This document shows positions 1 through 10,363 of a DNA stretch of 64,000 bases, piece by piece (the first letter of the stretch is position 1; every line of letters starts with the position of its first letter). The translations under genes were made by a program, and so were the position numbers. This DNA comes from Methanosphaera sp. BMS (GTDB taxonomy: Archaea; Methanobacteriota; Methanobacteria; Methanobacteriales; Methanobacteriaceae): contig NZ_CP014213.1 of NCBI RefSeq assembly GCF_003268005.1, positions 1,922,001 to 1,986,000 on the forward strand, in the 5' to 3' direction. The notes under the pieces were generated by a model, which was not told the DNA's origin, made no database searches, and saw only the letters and a list, made by a program, of their open reading frames with translations.

Positions 1-534
1 ACCGGCTTCAAGTACAGCTTCTTTGCTGCTGCAGTAATACCAGAAATTAACTCCCATTATTCCTTCCATACATCCAAGCTTTTGTTCAATATAAAAGTCA
101 GGTACACATATGGGTACTCTTATCATGGTACGACCATATATTTCCTCTGTCCATTCATATCCATCTCCGCAGTGGCCTACATGTTCGGTTGTATCTATAT
201 AATCAAATGGGTCTATTGATGCATCGAATATCTTAACAAATGGCTTAACCAGTATGTCCTGTCTTATTCTGAAGGACAATTCCTTATCGAATTTTGCCAG
301 GTCCTTGGTGTTATACCAGAACTGTATTAACACCCCCGGCCTGTTATCCGGTGTCTGATCGGGTGATAAAAATTTTTCAACCCCTGACTCTGTTCTTCCT
401 ATAACCGTTCCGGGTGTTGCACATGCATCATATGCTATCTTTTCTATTGTCTTGTCATCTTCTGCCGTTACAATCATCCTTACACAGGTACCAATAAATG
501 CTTCACAATATGTATCTTCTATATCAAAATCCAT
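1..534 (-). CDS. Formylmethanofuran:tetrahydromethanopterin formyltransferase-like protein (Ftr/EhaS family), 3' part beyond window
   Basis: Reading the minus strand from the ATG at 534 gives 178 codons without a stop up to the window edge, so the C-terminal part is missing. The start follows a GGAGT-type SD. The N-terminus ([21 protein letters not shown]), the [19 protein letters not shown] stretch, HCGDGYEW and a terminal EAVLEAG match the layout of Ftr, which transfers the formyl group from formylmethanofuran to tetrahydromethanopterin in the cytoplasm. Immediately upstream lies an EhaR-type gene; in Methanothermobacter an Ftr paralogue sits at the end of the eha hydrogenase cluster beside ehaR, so this may be that paralogue rather than the catabolic Ftr. 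Which of the two it is cannot be settled from the visible half. Confidence 0.8.
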   Translation of the reverse strand, partial: MDFDIEDTYCEAFIGTCVRMIVTAEDDKTIEKIAYDACATPGTVIGRTESGVEKFLSPDQTPDNRPGVLIQFWYNTKDLAKFDKELSFRIRQDILVKPFVKIFDASIDPFDYIDTTEHVGHCGDGYEWTEEIYGRTMIRVPICVPDFYIEQKLGCMEGIMGVNFWYYCSSKEAVLEAG

Positions 535-545
535 AATATCAACTC

Positions 546-1565
546 CTATCCTAAATCTCCAATGTTTTTGCCCCGTATTTTATTACGGGTTATTTTTACC
601 TTGTCATTTAATTTGTCCACATTTTCATCATCAATTATATCTATTGATGCTTTGGTAAGTAGTAATTCCTGGGTGATACTTTCATCAATGGAATAGTCCA
701 GCAATGCTTCCAAGGGATTTTCGTTATATTCATGAATAAAATCATATACCCCGGCGGTCGCCTTGTTATTGAATACATCGGCGATGACTGCCAGTATAAG
801 ATTATTTTCTGATGCTATGCTGATTGACGCCGATTTGATTGAATGAATATTGCCGTTGAATGATATGCTTACTCCACCGTTATCCCGGGCATAGGATAAT
901 GCTTCCTTGTCAGTTATGCTGTCACCGCTGTACATCAGATTTTCAGCTTTATAATCGTTTTTTTCAATTATGTCAATTATTGCCTCATATTTACCTATTC
1001 CACCAATAGGCTTGACGGATTCTATCAGTGAATTAATCTTCATATTACCTATCACATTTGAAAAGAGATTATCGATATTTTCAAAGCTTGAGTCAAACAA
1101 TATGTTTTCACGCATCTCAAGCAGTTTATCCGCTTCTTCTGTGGATAATACATATTCATCCATCTTTAATATTGTAGAGTAGGCATTCTCATAATTGAAT
1201 CCTGTCTTGTCACTTAAAGCCTTTATATACTGGTTATAACTGGTACTTACAATATAAAAGGGCATGATGTTCTGAACATAACTTATCATGGAGTATGCTC
1301 CGTCAATCATGTTAATGTTATCCTGTGAAAATTCCACCAGGTCCTTTTCTGTTAGATTATATGCCTTGAAAAAGGGTAAAATATATTTCAATGTACTTCC
1401 GGTAAAATGAGTATCAGGATACTTTTCTGCTAGCAAATCATCATAATTACTTAAAATACTGAAAAATTCACCGCCTTCTGGTATAAAATAATCAGCTATT
1501 TCATATGCATTATCATTTATTGATAATGGTCCTTCACAATCAGTTACATAAAATTTTTCATTCAT
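546..1565 (-). CDS. ehaR: HAD-family protein, energy-converting hydrogenase A subunit R-like
   Basis: 339 aa from the ATG at 1565, chosen because GAGGAG lies 7-12 nt upstream; a longer frame starting at 1592 lacks this. The N-terminal [14 protein letters not shown] (residues 5-18) is a variant HAD motif I (DxxG instead of DxDxT), and [12 protein letters not shown] towards the C-terminus is the HAD motif IV GDSxxD. This architecture fits EhaR, a HAD-like protein encoded with the Eha membrane hydrogenase of hydrogenotrophic methanogens; its actual role is unknown. It ends 11 bp before the Ftr-like gene, with which it probably forms an operon. No other eha genes are in the window, so they would have to lie to the left or be absent. 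Confidence 0.72.
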   Translation of the reverse strand: MNEKFYVTDCEGPLSINDNAYEIADYFIPEGGEFFSILSNYDDLLAEKYPDTHFTGSTLKYILPFFKAYNLTEKDLVEFSQDNINMIDGAYSMISYVQNIMPFYIVSTSYNQYIKALSDKTGFNYENAYSTILKMDEYVLSTEEADKLLEMRENILFDSSFENIDNLFSNVIGNMKINSLIESVKPIGGIGKYEAIIDIIEKNDYKAENLMYSGDSITDKEALSYARDNGGVSISFNGNIHSIKSASISIASENNLILAVIADVFNNKATAGVYDFIHEYNENPLEALLDYSIDESITQELLLTKASIDIIDDENVDKLNDKVKITRNKIRGKNIGDLG

Positions 1566-1666
1566 GAAAAAACTCCTCTTTATATAATCCAAAGAATTAC
1601 TTCGCTATAATTATCTATATAACTAAAAACATAAATAGTAATATACATCAAATTAATGGACTTACT

Positions 1667-2098
1667 ATGAAAAGAATAAATAAAATAATTAAGGCATTGT
1701 TACTTGTAGCCTTAATTGTTGCAATAATCTCTGTAATTTATCTGGTTGTAATACATAATCCCGGAGAGGATTATACGGAATTCTACCTTTTGGATTCCAA
1801 TAACGATACGACGGATTATCCTACAAATGTTACACAGTATTCCATTGAAAAGATAATAATTGGAATAATAAACAAGGAACATAAACAAGTAAATTACACA
1901 GTCAAAGTTAAAAAGGATGGCTATTTACAAGCCGAATACAACTACACATTAGACAATAATGAAAAAATCGAAACACCCTATTATCTCAATAATGCAAATG
2001 TATTAGGAAACGATCAGTTATTAGTAGTGGAATTATATAAAGACGATATTGATGCACCATATAGAACATTGAATCTCAGATACAATGTAGTAAAATAA
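1667..2098 (+). CDS. Single-pass membrane protein with DUF1616-type extracytoplasmic domain
   Basis: 143 aa. One N-terminal membrane segment (residues about 9-28) is followed by a domain with TEFYLLDSNNDTTDYPTN, IIIGIINKEHKQVNYTVKV and a final TLNLRYNVV strand. This is the pattern of the extracytoplasmic part of archaeal DUF1616 proteins, which usually carry several membrane helices and sit in surface-glycan clusters; here only one helix remains. SD is weak. It lies 17 bp upstream of a sugar epimerase and starts the plus-strand glycan locus, so a role at the cell surface is likely; no function can be assigned. Confidence 0.6.
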   Translation: MKRINKIIKALLLVALIVAIISVIYLVVIHNPGEDYTEFYLLDSNNDTTDYPTNVTQYSIEKIIIGIINKEHKQVNYTVKVKKDGYLQAEYNYTLDNNEKIETPYYLNNANVLGNDQLLVVELYKDDIDAPYRTLNLRYNVVK

Positions 2099-2115
2099 TA
2101 CAGGAAATAAAGAAC

Positions 2116-3066
2116 ATGAAGCAAAAAAAATGTATAGTTACCGGAGCAGCCGGATTTATTGGTTCACATATTGCCCAATCGCTCTTGGATGAGGGAGCAA
2201 GTAAAGTAACTATTATAGACAATATGACCACTGGAAACGTTGAAAACTTAAAAGAGTTAGATCATGACAGAATAGAGTTAATATGTGCAGACATAACAGA
2301 AACGGATTTGAACCACGTGTTTGAAGGACATGATTATGTATTTCATGAAGCGGCATTAATAAGTGTTCCCGAAAGTATTCAAAAACCGGATGAAACCAAC
2401 AAAGTTAACATTGAAGGTTCTTTCAAAGTACTCAAGGCCGCATGCCAAAGCAACATCAAAAAGGTTATTTCAGCATCATCAGCCGCAGTCTACGGTGAAA
2501 CAGAAGTACTGCCAAACAGTGAAGATCTTCCGTTGAATCCACTATCACCATATGCAGTATCCAAATCAGCACTGGAGTTATATTCATACACATTTAACCA
2601 GACATATAACCTTCCGACGGCATGTCTAAGATATTTCAACGTATTCGGTCCAAGACAAAACGTTGACTCTGCTTACAGCGGAGTGATTCCAAAGTTTATC
2701 ATGGCACTGCTTAATGATGAAAGGCCAATAATATTCGGTGACGGAGACCAGACAAGAGACTTTATTTACGTTAAAAACATAGCGAAAGCAAATATCCAAA
2801 TAGCAAAAAGTGATGTGACGGGAGTATATAACATAGCACATGGAAAACAAACAAGCATAAATAATTTACTCCACCAGATATGTGATTTGATGGGATATGA
2901 CTTCAACCCAGTATATGAAAAGTCACAAGTCGGTGATATCAGACATTCCGTAGCGGATATTGCGAAAGCAGAAAATGCCTTTGGATTTAAAAGTGAACAT
3001 GACTTTAAAGAAGAACTTAAAGAGACAATCGATTACTTTGTTAAAAAATTCGATGATGACAATTAA
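2116..3066 (+). CDS. NAD-dependent sugar epimerase/dehydratase (UDP-glucose 4-epimerase-like)
   Basis: 316 aa extended-SDR enzyme. The Rossmann motif GAAGFIGS lies at residues 10-17, and the catalytic SSAAVYG serines near 121-122 are followed by YAVSK with Y146 and K150. C-terminal GDGDQTRDFIYV is typical of GalE/WbpP-like enzymes, which interconvert UDP-hexoses in the cytoplasm with bound NAD. It precedes a flippase and UDP-galactopyranose mutase by one and two genes, so supplying UDP-galactose for that mutase is a reasonable guess. Exact substrate (UDP-Glc, UDP-GlcNAc or dTDP sugar) cannot be read from sequence. Confidence 0.85.
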   Translation: MKQKKCIVTGAAGFIGSHIAQSLLDEGASKVTIIDNMTTGNVENLKELDHDRIELICADITETDLNHVFEGHDYVFHEAALISVPESIQKPDETNKVNIEGSFKVLKAACQSNIKKVISASSAAVYGETEVLPNSEDLPLNPLSPYAVSKSALELYSYTFNQTYNLPTACLRYFNVFGPRQNVDSAYSGVIPKFIMALLNDERPIIFGDGDQTRDFIYVKNIAKANIQIAKSDVTGVYNIAHGKQTSINNLLHQICDLMGYDFNPVYEKSQVGDIRHSVADIAKAENAFGFKSEHDFKEELKETIDYFVKKFDDDN

Positions 3067-3108
3067 AAACACCTTTCCTTTTCTATTTTTATTTCGGGGA
3101 TTAATTAT

Positions 3109-4410
3109 ATGATTTCAAGAATTACAGGTTTATTTAAAAGAAATGAGTATAAGACCATTCTCGAAAACATGCTTTCATTAACCGGCCTGCAATTTGCCAG
3201 TTATATCCTGCCACTGATAACTCTACCCTATCTGACGTGGACTTTAGGTCCGGAGTTGTTTGGACTGACACAGTATGCCATCAGCCTGATAACCTACTTC
3301 CAATTCTTTACGGATTACGGCTTTAACCTATCTGCCACAAGGGAACTTGCCATTGTAAAGGAGGATAACGAGAAGGTATCGCGGATATTTAACTCGGTAA
3401 TGTTTATAAAGGTTATGTTGTGTATAATAAGCTTTATGATTACATTGCTGCTTATAACATTCATAGCAAAGTTCAATAAAGATGCCATGATATATCTATT
3501 GACGTTTGGGATGGTTATCGGTTATATCCTATTTCCTACCTGGCTGTTTCAGGGCATGGAGTATATGAAATACACGAGTATCCTGAATATAATTGGAAAG
3601 GTCATATTCACTGTACTGATATTCCTGTTGATACACCAGAAAGAAGATTACATCCTGGTGCCCATCATCAATTCATTTGGACTTATAGTTGTTGGAGCAA
3701 TAGGATTATACATCGCCATTACAAAGTTTGACATCAAATTAAAAATTCCATCAAAGGAGGATATCCTATATCATCTGAAGGAAGGATGGCATGTATTCAT
3801 ATCTACAATAGCAATTAACATGTACACTACAACAAATACATTCCTATTAGGTCTGCTTACAAACAATACCCTGGTGGGTTATTATAGCATTGCCGAAAAG
3901 ATGATACTAGCCGTCAATGGACTTTTAAATCCGATTTCACAGGCATTATATCCATTTATCAGCAGAAGTGTCAATGACGATAAAAAGACAAGCATAATCT
4001 TTATACGAAAACTGACCAAACTTATGGCGGTTGTGGGATTTATATTGAGTCTGGGATTGTTTATATTCTCAAAGATGATAGTCCTGACATTATTCGGCCC
4101 AAGTTATGCCTCATCAACAATACTGCTGCAGATAATGTCAATAATTCCTCTTGCCGTATCACTCAGTACAATATTCGGTATAGAAACCATGCTTACATTC
4201 AACTATAAAAAAGCATTTACCACCATTGTGATGCTTGGAGGATTGCTTGATATTATACTGGGAATAATACTGATATACCTGTTAAAAGAAGTGGGAATAG
4301 CAATTTCATTTACAATTACTGAAATATTCATAACAATAGCAATGTTTATATTCCTACAAAACAAAGGGATTAAAATAATAGGAAAATTAAATAGTAATAA
4401 CAAGGATTAA
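3109..4410 (+). CDS. Wzx-type oligosaccharide flippase (polysaccharide biosynthesis protein)
   Basis: 433 aa, hydrophobic along its whole length with about 12 likely membrane helices. The N-terminal region LPLITLPYLTWTLGPELFGLTQYAISLITYFQFFTDYGFNLSATRELA is characteristic of the MOP/MATE superfamily Wzx flippases that move lipid-linked sugars across the cytoplasmic membrane. Start ATG at 3109 has GGGGATT upstream. It sits between a sugar epimerase and UDP-galactopyranose mutase. A second flippase occurs at 6219, so the locus may export two different glycans. Confidence 0.85.
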   Translation: MISRITGLFKRNEYKTILENMLSLTGLQFASYILPLITLPYLTWTLGPELFGLTQYAISLITYFQFFTDYGFNLSATRELAIVKEDNEKVSRIFNSVMFIKVMLCIISFMITLLLITFIAKFNKDAMIYLLTFGMVIGYILFPTWLFQGMEYMKYTSILNIIGKVIFTVLIFLLIHQKEDYILVPIINSFGLIVVGAIGLYIAITKFDIKLKIPSKEDILYHLKEGWHVFISTIAINMYTTTNTFLLGLLTNNTLVGYYSIAEKMILAVNGLLNPISQALYPFISRSVNDDKKTSIIFIRKLTKLMAVVGFILSLGLFIFSKMIVLTLFGPSYASSTILLQIMSIIPLAVSLSTIFGIETMLTFNYKKAFTTIVMLGGLLDIILGIILIYLLKEVGIAISFTITEIFITIAMFIFLQNKGIKIIGKLNSNNKD

Positions 4411-4435
4411 AAATAAATATAGTGAGGTGGAAGTA

Positions 4436-5605
4436 TTGGCATATGATTTTATTATTGTAGGTGCCGGAATTGCAGGTATAACAATGGCCGAACAAATAGC
4501 AAACATGCTTAATAAGAAGGTCCTGTTAATCGACAAGAGAGACCATATAGGTGGAAACTGCCATGACTACTATAATGATGACGGGATACTTGTACATAAA
4601 TATGGACCGCACATCTTCCATACAAACAGTACAAGAGTATACAACTATCTGTCATTATACACGACATGGATTAGCTACAACCATAAGGTACTGGGCAAAA
4701 TCGGGGACATTCTCGTACCGATACCATTTAACCTGATAAGTATTGACAAATGTCTTCCGGACATATCCAATCACGTTAAAAGTGCCATACTGGATGAATA
4801 TGAAGTAAACCAGAAAGTGCCGATACTTGAAATGAAAAAATCAGATAACCCCTCAATTGCAAAACTGGCACATTATGTCTATGAAAATGTATTCCTACAT
4901 TATACTGAGAAGATGTGGGGATTAAAACCAGAACAACTTGACGAATCCGTAACCGCCAGGGTTCCCGTGCATATATCATATGACTGCAGATACTTCCAGG
5001 ACACATATCAGGGCATTCCGCGTGATGGTTATACGAAGATGTTTGCCAATATGCTATCCAATCACAACATCAACATACTATTGAATAAGGATTATCATGA
5101 AATACTTAGCATTGACTATGAAGAAAAAAAGGTATATCTATATGATGAGGAGTTTACCGGAGAAGTAATCTTTACGGGTATGATTGATGAATTCTTTGAT
5201 TACAGGTATGGACCGCTGCCATATAGAGCCATGGTATTTATGGATGAAACCTCCGATAAGGAAAGATTTCAGGAAAATGCCACCATAAACTATCCCAATG
5301 ACTACCATTTCACAAGAATAACGGAGTACAAATATTTAACGGGACAGGTAAGTGATAAGACCACGGTACAATTTGAATTTCCAGAACAATACGATTACAG
5401 GGATAAGGACGCCAACATACCTTCATATCCAATACCTCAAAAGAAAAATGAGGAATTATATAACAGATATAAGTTACTGGCCGATGAATTTGAACACGTC
5501 ACGTTTCTTGGCAGATTAGCCGAATACAAATATATGAACATGGATGTTGTAGTTGAAAAGGCGTTGAATTTAATTTCCGATAAATTTATGGGTGAAGAAT
5601 TTTGA
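4436..5605 (+). CDS. glf: UDP-galactopyranose mutase
   Basis: 389 aa flavoenzyme converting UDP-galactopyranose to UDP-galactofuranose. The FAD-binding [12 protein letters not shown] motif is at residues 9-20, followed by [10 protein letters not shown] and KYGPHIFHT, both hallmarks of Glf; [12 protein letters not shown] and [10 protein letters not shown] near the C-terminus are also family signatures. I place the start at TTG 4436 because GAGGTGG (4424-4430) lies five bases upstream; a GTG at 4427 lies inside that SD. Its presence implies that the surface glycan contains galactofuranose. The stop overlaps the next start by four bases. Confidence 0.92.
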   Translation: MAYDFIIVGAGIAGITMAEQIANMLNKKVLLIDKRDHIGGNCHDYYNDDGILVHKYGPHIFHTNSTRVYNYLSLYTTWISYNHKVLGKIGDILVPIPFNLISIDKCLPDISNHVKSAILDEYEVNQKVPILEMKKSDNPSIAKLAHYVYENVFLHYTEKMWGLKPEQLDESVTARVPVHISYDCRYFQDTYQGIPRDGYTKMFANMLSNHNINILLNKDYHEILSIDYEEKKVYLYDEEFTGEVIFTGMIDEFFDYRYGPLPYRAMVFMDETSDKERFQENATINYPNDYHFTRITEYKYLTGQVSDKTTVQFEFPEQYDYRDKDANIPSYPIPQKKNEELYNRYKLLADEFEHVTFLGRLAEYKYMNMDVVVEKALNLISDKFMGEEF

Positions 5606-6210
5606 ACATTAAGAAGATTTTGAAAGACAAGGTGGAAAATGATCCGAAATCCTTCATCTCCAAGAGGATATTCCAGGCATTTAGGGTACTTCATGATTTG
5701 AACATCTACCTTATCCACTTAACCGGCAATGTACCCTCCCATAGATTCAGGGAATTCATGTACAGGCACTTGTTTAAGGTAAAGCTTCCCAAGGATTCAA
5801 TCATATACTGGAAGTGCAACTTCTTCAGGCCATCAAACGTACACATAGGACATAACAGCATCATCGGAAATGATGCATTCCTTGACGGTCGCGGGGGATT
5901 ATATATAGGTTCCAACGTTAACATTGCAGGTAACTTTCAGGTATATACCATGGAACATGACATTACAAGCCCCACATTTGAAAGCACATCCGGCGAGGTA
6001 ATTATAGACGATTACGTTTATATAGGTACAAGAGTTATGGTCATGCCCGGAGTACATATACATGAAGGGGCCGTCATAGCATCAGGTGCCGTCGTTACAA
6101 AGGACGTTCCGGCATGGTGCTTGTACGGAGGAGTGCCTGCAAAGTACATTAAAGACAGGCCGGTTGTTAAATATACACTTAATACTAAGATAAAGGACTT
6201 GTTCAGGTAG
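5602..6210 (+). CDS. Hexapeptide-repeat O-acetyltransferase (left-handed beta-helix)
   Basis: 202 aa. The C-terminal half shows hexapeptide repeats ([50 protein letters not shown]) and ends in the loop [16 protein letters not shown], as in WbbJ/maltose O-acetyltransferases that use acetyl-CoA to acetylate sugars. H at EHDITSP is the likely catalytic histidine region. Start is TTG at 5602 in a TTGA overlap with glf, with GGTGA upstream inside glf; translational coupling is likely. It probably acetylates the galactofuranose-containing glycan or a precursor. Residues 1-80 resemble no domain I can name. Confidence 0.85.
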   Translation: MNIKKILKDKVENDPKSFISKRIFQAFRVLHDLNIYLIHLTGNVPSHRFREFMYRHLFKVKLPKDSIIYWKCNFFRPSNVHIGHNSIIGNDAFLDGRGGLYIGSNVNIAGNFQVYTMEHDITSPTFESTSGEVIIDDYVYIGTRVMVMPGVHIHEGAVIASGAVVTKDVPAWCLYGGVPAKYIKDRPVVKYTLNTKIKDLFR

Positions 6211-6218
6211 GATTAATT

Positions 6219-7664
6219 ATGAGTACTGTTAGAACTTTGGTAAAAAACACGGGAGTATTGTTCTTATCACAACTTGTTGGTTACGTTCTTGCATTCTTTT
6301 ACACTTTATACTCCGCAAGGTATCTTGGAACAACAAACTTTGGAATAATATCATTCGCCACTGCAATATCGGGGCTTTTTGCAATATTTACTGATTTGGG
6401 ATTATCCACCCTTACTATCCGTGAGGTAGCAAGAGACAAGGATAGGACCTACAAGTATATGGGTAACCATGGCAGTATAAAGCTGATACTGTCCATCATT
6501 ACCATGATGATACTCGTGGCCTTTGTAAATATAGGTACATTTGATGAAACAACAAAAATGGTAGTGTATCTTGTAGGTTCATCGGTCATTATAAATGCAT
6601 TCAGCGGAACGTTCACATCAATGTTCCGGGCACATGAACAGATGGAGTATCAGTCAATAGCCGACATCATTAATGCTGTCTGTATGTTTATAGGTGTATT
6701 GTACTGCGTATTTACAAAGCAGTCCGTTATAGCGGTATCCATGGTTTATCTTATATCCTCTCTTGTGATGCTGACATACAGCTTCATCATCTGTACGAGA
6801 AACTATGGCTTAATCCACTTCCAGTTTGACTTTAAATTCTGGAAGTACCTGATATACCATGCATTTCCACTGGCCATTACCAGCATATTCGCATTGATAT
6901 CCTTTAAGATGAATACCATACTGCTTAATATGTTTACAGGTAGTGCCGTGGTGGGAGAGTATACCGCGGCGTTCAACCTGATGCAGGCATTGATATTCAT
7001 ACCGACGGTTTATTCAACCGCCGTCATGCCAATATTTTCCAAGTTCTATGTTGACAGAAAGGACCTGCTTGACTATTCATATAAGAAATCATTGAAATAC
7101 CTGACGCTTCTTAGCATACCTATTGTGTTTGGTACGATGATACTCTCGGATAAGATTATAATGTTTATCTATGGGCCAAGCTATGTTAACACCATAGAAA
7201 TTTTAAGGTTGATTATATGGGCATTACCTGCAATATTCTTAAGTTACATCCTCGGTATCAGCATTGCATCAATCAATAAGCAGCATGAAACCGTAAAGGC
7301 AACATTCATATGCCTGATTTTAAGTACCGTGGGTAATTTAATATTGATTAAACTCTTTGGCGGTATTGGAGCGGCTATGATTACCGTGTTAAATGAGGTG
7401 AGCATGGTGGTCTTCTACCTTCACATAATGCACAAGTATGGATATGACGTACCGTTCAGGGATATCCTCGTAAAACCGTTTATTGCAAGTATCGTGATGA
7501 GTGTTGTGGTTTACTACCTACACATTGACTTGTTTACAAGTGTGGCTGTGGGTATAGTGGTTTATGTAGTGATGATACTGGCCCTTAAAACCTTCGGGGA
7601 AGATGATCTTAAAATAATCAAGCAACTGCTTCCGGAAAGGATTATTAAAATCTTAAAGATATGA
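6219..7664 (+). CDS. Second Wzx-type polysaccharide flippase
   Basis: 481 aa polytopic protein (12-14 likely helices) beginning LFLSQLVGYVLAFFYTLYSARYLGTTNFGIISFATA...FTDLGLSTLTIREVARD, the standard N-terminus of RfbX/Wzx-type flippases. It starts 8 bp after the acyltransferase stop and is the last gene of the first block of the glycan locus. It is not a recent duplicate of the flippase at 3109: lengths and sequences differ clearly. Downstream comes the IS630-type element, which may have separated it from later genes. Confidence 0.85.
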   Translation: MSTVRTLVKNTGVLFLSQLVGYVLAFFYTLYSARYLGTTNFGIISFATAISGLFAIFTDLGLSTLTIREVARDKDRTYKYMGNHGSIKLILSIITMMILVAFVNIGTFDETTKMVVYLVGSSVIINAFSGTFTSMFRAHEQMEYQSIADIINAVCMFIGVLYCVFTKQSVIAVSMVYLISSLVMLTYSFIICTRNYGLIHFQFDFKFWKYLIYHAFPLAITSIFALISFKMNTILLNMFTGSAVVGEYTAAFNLMQALIFIPTVYSTAVMPIFSKFYVDRKDLLDYSYKKSLKYLTLLSIPIVFGTMILSDKIIMFIYGPSYVNTIEILRLIIWALPAIFLSYILGISIASINKQHETVKATFICLILSTVGNLILIKLFGGIGAAMITVLNEVSMVVFYLHIMHKYGYDVPFRDILVKPFIASIVMSVVVYYLHIDLFTSVAVGIVVYVVMILALKTFGEDDLKIIKQLLPERIIKILKI

Positions 7665-7719
7665 TTATATCCTATTTGACCGGGATATCAAATGGAGATA
7701 ATGATTTTCATTAATATAA

Positions 7720-9094
7720 TATAGTTTCTTACCTAAAGTTTATACCATAAAATACTCTGAAAGCCAGTTTTCATAGAAAGTCGTATTATCCACTATTTCA
7801 TAAAATAACCTTTTAAATATGTCAATCAATTCATCCAATGTTTTATAATTGGAATTATATATTTTTCTTTTTATTGTTCTCCATACATCTTCTATAGGAT
7901 TTAAATCAGGACAATAGGGTTCTAAAAAGATTAATTTGAGGTTTAATATGTCACATACCTTTTCTATAATTTTTGCATGATGTATTTTTGCATTGTCAAG
8001 TATTAGGTAAATAGGTTTTTCTTTAGATAATAAATCCTTTATTTCAGTGTTTTGTAAGTTATTTACTATTATTTCTCGTTGTAAATTAGCAATTTTTTGG
8101 GTGTTGTGTATATCCTCTTTTTTACAGATCTTTTGTATTTTTTCTATTGATTTTTGTTTTGAATTTTCATTATATAATTCATCATTTATTTTATTTATTA
8201 AATCCTTAGTTGATAACTGGTTTTGATGTAAATTGATTGTATATTTTCTATTTTTAAATTAGGGTTTGTTATTGCTTGTTTAATTTGTTTTATAACTTGT
8301 TTGTTGTTTGTATTCAGTGCTCTGAAGTTACAAAGTGTTTTTAAAAATGTATATGCATTATTTTTTGTATTTTCTTCCATGTATGAATTACAATTTATTC
8401 CTTGAAAGCCTACAATGTTTATTCCAAATTTTACAGGAGGTTTAATTATAATATTTTTTGTTCCTGGTTTATATAATACTCTTGATGTATTTGGTACATT
8501 TTGTGATCTTGTTTCGTCTAATATTGCGATTTTGTCTGTTTTTGCATTAATGAACTTTGTTTTTTTTAAGTTTTTCTTCTGCATTTTTTGGTCTTGTTGA
8601 ATATTTTAACATTGGTTTTCCATAATTAAGGTTTAATTTTTCTCTTGTTATGATCCAAACTTGTTTATCACTGTATTCTATATCAAATTCATCTTTAATT
8701 AATTTTTTTACTCTTTTTAAGTCATAATTTTCTTCATTTCCTGTAATTTTATCATATAAATATTGTTTTTGTTCATTAGATAATAATGATTTTCTTCCAC
8801 AATTAGAATATTTTGAAGTTAATCCATCAAAACCTGATTCATTATAGTCTTTTATCCATCTTTCACCGGTTTTACGAGATATATTTAAATTATCAGAAGC
8901 TTTAGATATGGTTTCACCTTTGTAAACCATTCTAATTAATAATAAATGTCTGTATATTTCATAGGAGTCTCTATACTCTTTTAATAAGTCATTCATTTCA
9001 TTTAATGATAAATGATTTTTGACTTTTTTATTTTCAGTTTTCATAGAAATATATATGTTCATAAAATGGTATATACTTTTGGTAAAAAACTATA
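7720..9094 (-). mobile_element. IS630-family insertion sequence, degenerate
   Basis: The 1375-bp segment is bounded by imperfect 29-bp inverted repeats at 7720-7748 and 9066-9094, identical at 26 of 29 positions (ends TATAGTTT, then TTACC, then TATACCAT). The repeats start with TA, consistent with the TA target preference of the IS630/Tc1-mariner group. The inner repeat ends coincide with the transposase stop and lie just upstream of its start. The transposase inside is broken by two frameshifts, so the copy cannot move by itself. Confidence 0.85.
7740..9062 (-). pseudogene. IS630-family transposase with two frameshifts
   Basis: Three consecutive minus-strand frames make up one transposase. 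9062 to about 8560 encodes the helix-turn-helix part (GETISKASDNLNISRKTGERWIKDY). About 8560 to 8200 carries the first catalytic aspartate in KIAILDETRSQNVP. About 8215 to 7740 carries LILDNAKIHHAKII and FLEPYCPDLNPIEDVWRTIK, the second D and the E of the DDE triad. The first break is in a run of eight A on the coding strand (near 8560); seven A would restore LKKTKFINAK. The second break lies near 8205-8222 around the codons for YIHQNQLSTKD. Two separate breaks argue for a dead gene rather than programmed frameshifting. Confidence 0.85.
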
Positions 9095-9196
9095 TTTAAA
9101 AATAATATCCCGGGTAACGGCAGTAAAAGTTTAAATTTTTTAAAATAAGTAATAATAAAGGGATTAAAAAAATCCCAAAGAAATAATTTTTTTTGA

Positions 9197-9934
9197 TTAC
9201 AAATCAACCACAAATGTGCATGAATCATCAAATTTTGAGGTACATTCTACTTCTTCAATAAATATTTCTTTTTTAAAGTGTTCTTCTAAAATTCCCTTGA
9301 GAATACCTTTTGTAATATTACATGTAGGTAAGTTATATTGTATATTGAAACATTCCTGGCAAGTATTGTTTTTAAAGATTAACGGATCGGTACTTGATAC
9401 TTTTATTTCACCGATTTTCAATTCTTCAAACTTTTCTCTTATTAACTCCAGTAATTCATCTAATGTTTCATACTTGAAAGAAGAATATAAGTGACTTCCT
9501 ATTTTTTGACCTGTTGCTACTTCTAACGGTTCTAGTTGTAAACCATGAATCAATAATGTTGACTTGAATTGCTTTAACAGTTCAACATACAATTCTTCCC
9601 TAGTATTTATTTCGGATTCGAAATCTGGAGACTTATAGATTATCCTATCAGGATAAATCTCCCCTATATACTCCGCAACTACGTAGAACAGCTTACTTCT
9701 ACGATCCATTGGGTGTGCTTTATAGTTTATAATACCTTCATCTATCAAACTTTTCAAATGAACAGATATAGTTGATTTAGATTTTGCAGTTGTACTGACT
9801 ATTTCAGCTTCGCTGACTTGACCATCCAACATACTTAATATTTGAATCTTTATAGGACTATCTACAATTTTAATTCCTTTGCTTGTAGAATAAATTTTAA
9901 TTTTTATGTCACTATAATTAGTTATAGGCATCAT
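9197..9934 (-). CDS. ArsR-type winged-helix regulator with C-terminal V4R ligand-binding domain
   Basis: 245 aa. Residues about 20-85 form a winged helix (SPIKIQILSMLDGQVSEAEIVSTTAKSKSTISVHLKSLIDEGIINY). The C-terminal half ends with CQECFNIQYNLPTCNITKGILKGILEEHF and VECTSKFDDSCTFVV, the cysteine-bearing pattern of V4R (4-vinyl reductase) domains that bind small hydrophobic or metal-linked ligands. A TATA-like TATATAAAG at 9959-9967 lies only 25-33 bases upstream of the first ATG and no SD is visible, so the mRNA is probably leaderless. It stands alone between the IS element and licD; target and ligand are unknown. Confidence 0.75.
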   Translation of the reverse strand: MMPITNYSDIKIKIYSTSKGIKIVDSPIKIQILSMLDGQVSEAEIVSTTAKSKSTISVHLKSLIDEGIINYKAHPMDRRSKLFYVVAEYIGEIYPDRIIYKSPDFESEINTREELYVELLKQFKSTLLIHGLQLEPLEVATGQKIGSHLYSSFKYETLDELLELIREKFEELKIGEIKVSSTDPLIFKNNTCQECFNIQYNLPTCNITKGILKGILEEHFKKEIFIEEVECTSKFDDSCTFVVDL

Positions 9935-10363
9935 AATTATTTTTATGTTTAATATAACTATATAAAGTTTTTCTATAATAAAAAATAAAAAGATATCATA
10001 ATTATAAAAACAATGGATAAAATTTAAAGGATATTTTACTTTATACTAAATATATAATACTTCATAAATTAAATTAATAGTAATGATAGTTTTTTTTAAA
10101 AACAAAATACTAATGATAATAAAATAATACAAAATAATAATACGTTGGATAGTTTTATTTTGTTAAAAACAATAGAATAGATAGGAGAATTTTATTACAG
10201 CATTCCACCTCGACTATTGATGTTTATCTTAAACTTGCAAAACAAAAGTAATAGCTTCAAAATAATAATCAAAATTACAATTTTAAAAAAAGAGTATCAT
10301 AGATAACATTAAATAATATCCATTACAAATAAGTATAATTAATTAAAGCCTAGGAGCAACAAC
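9935..10363. other. Divergent intergenic region between the V4R regulator and licD
   Basis: 429 bp of very AT-rich DNA. The left end holds the regulator promoter (TATA-like element 9959-9967 on the minus strand). A short less AT-rich patch at about 10195-10245 encodes nothing I can recognise and may be decayed coding sequence. The right end has a GGAG SD for licD. No other repeat or RNA structure was noticed. Confidence 0.5.

Noticed and set aside
8415-8600. Plus-strand frame of 61 codons inside the IS630 element
   Set aside because: It is the antisense shadow of the transposase, without SD.
7680-9113. CCGGGATAT at 7680-7688 and its complement at 9105-9113 as outer ends of the IS630 element
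   Set aside because: The distance to the inner 29-bp repeats differs by about 21 bases between the two sides, so these are not symmetrical element ends; probably chance.
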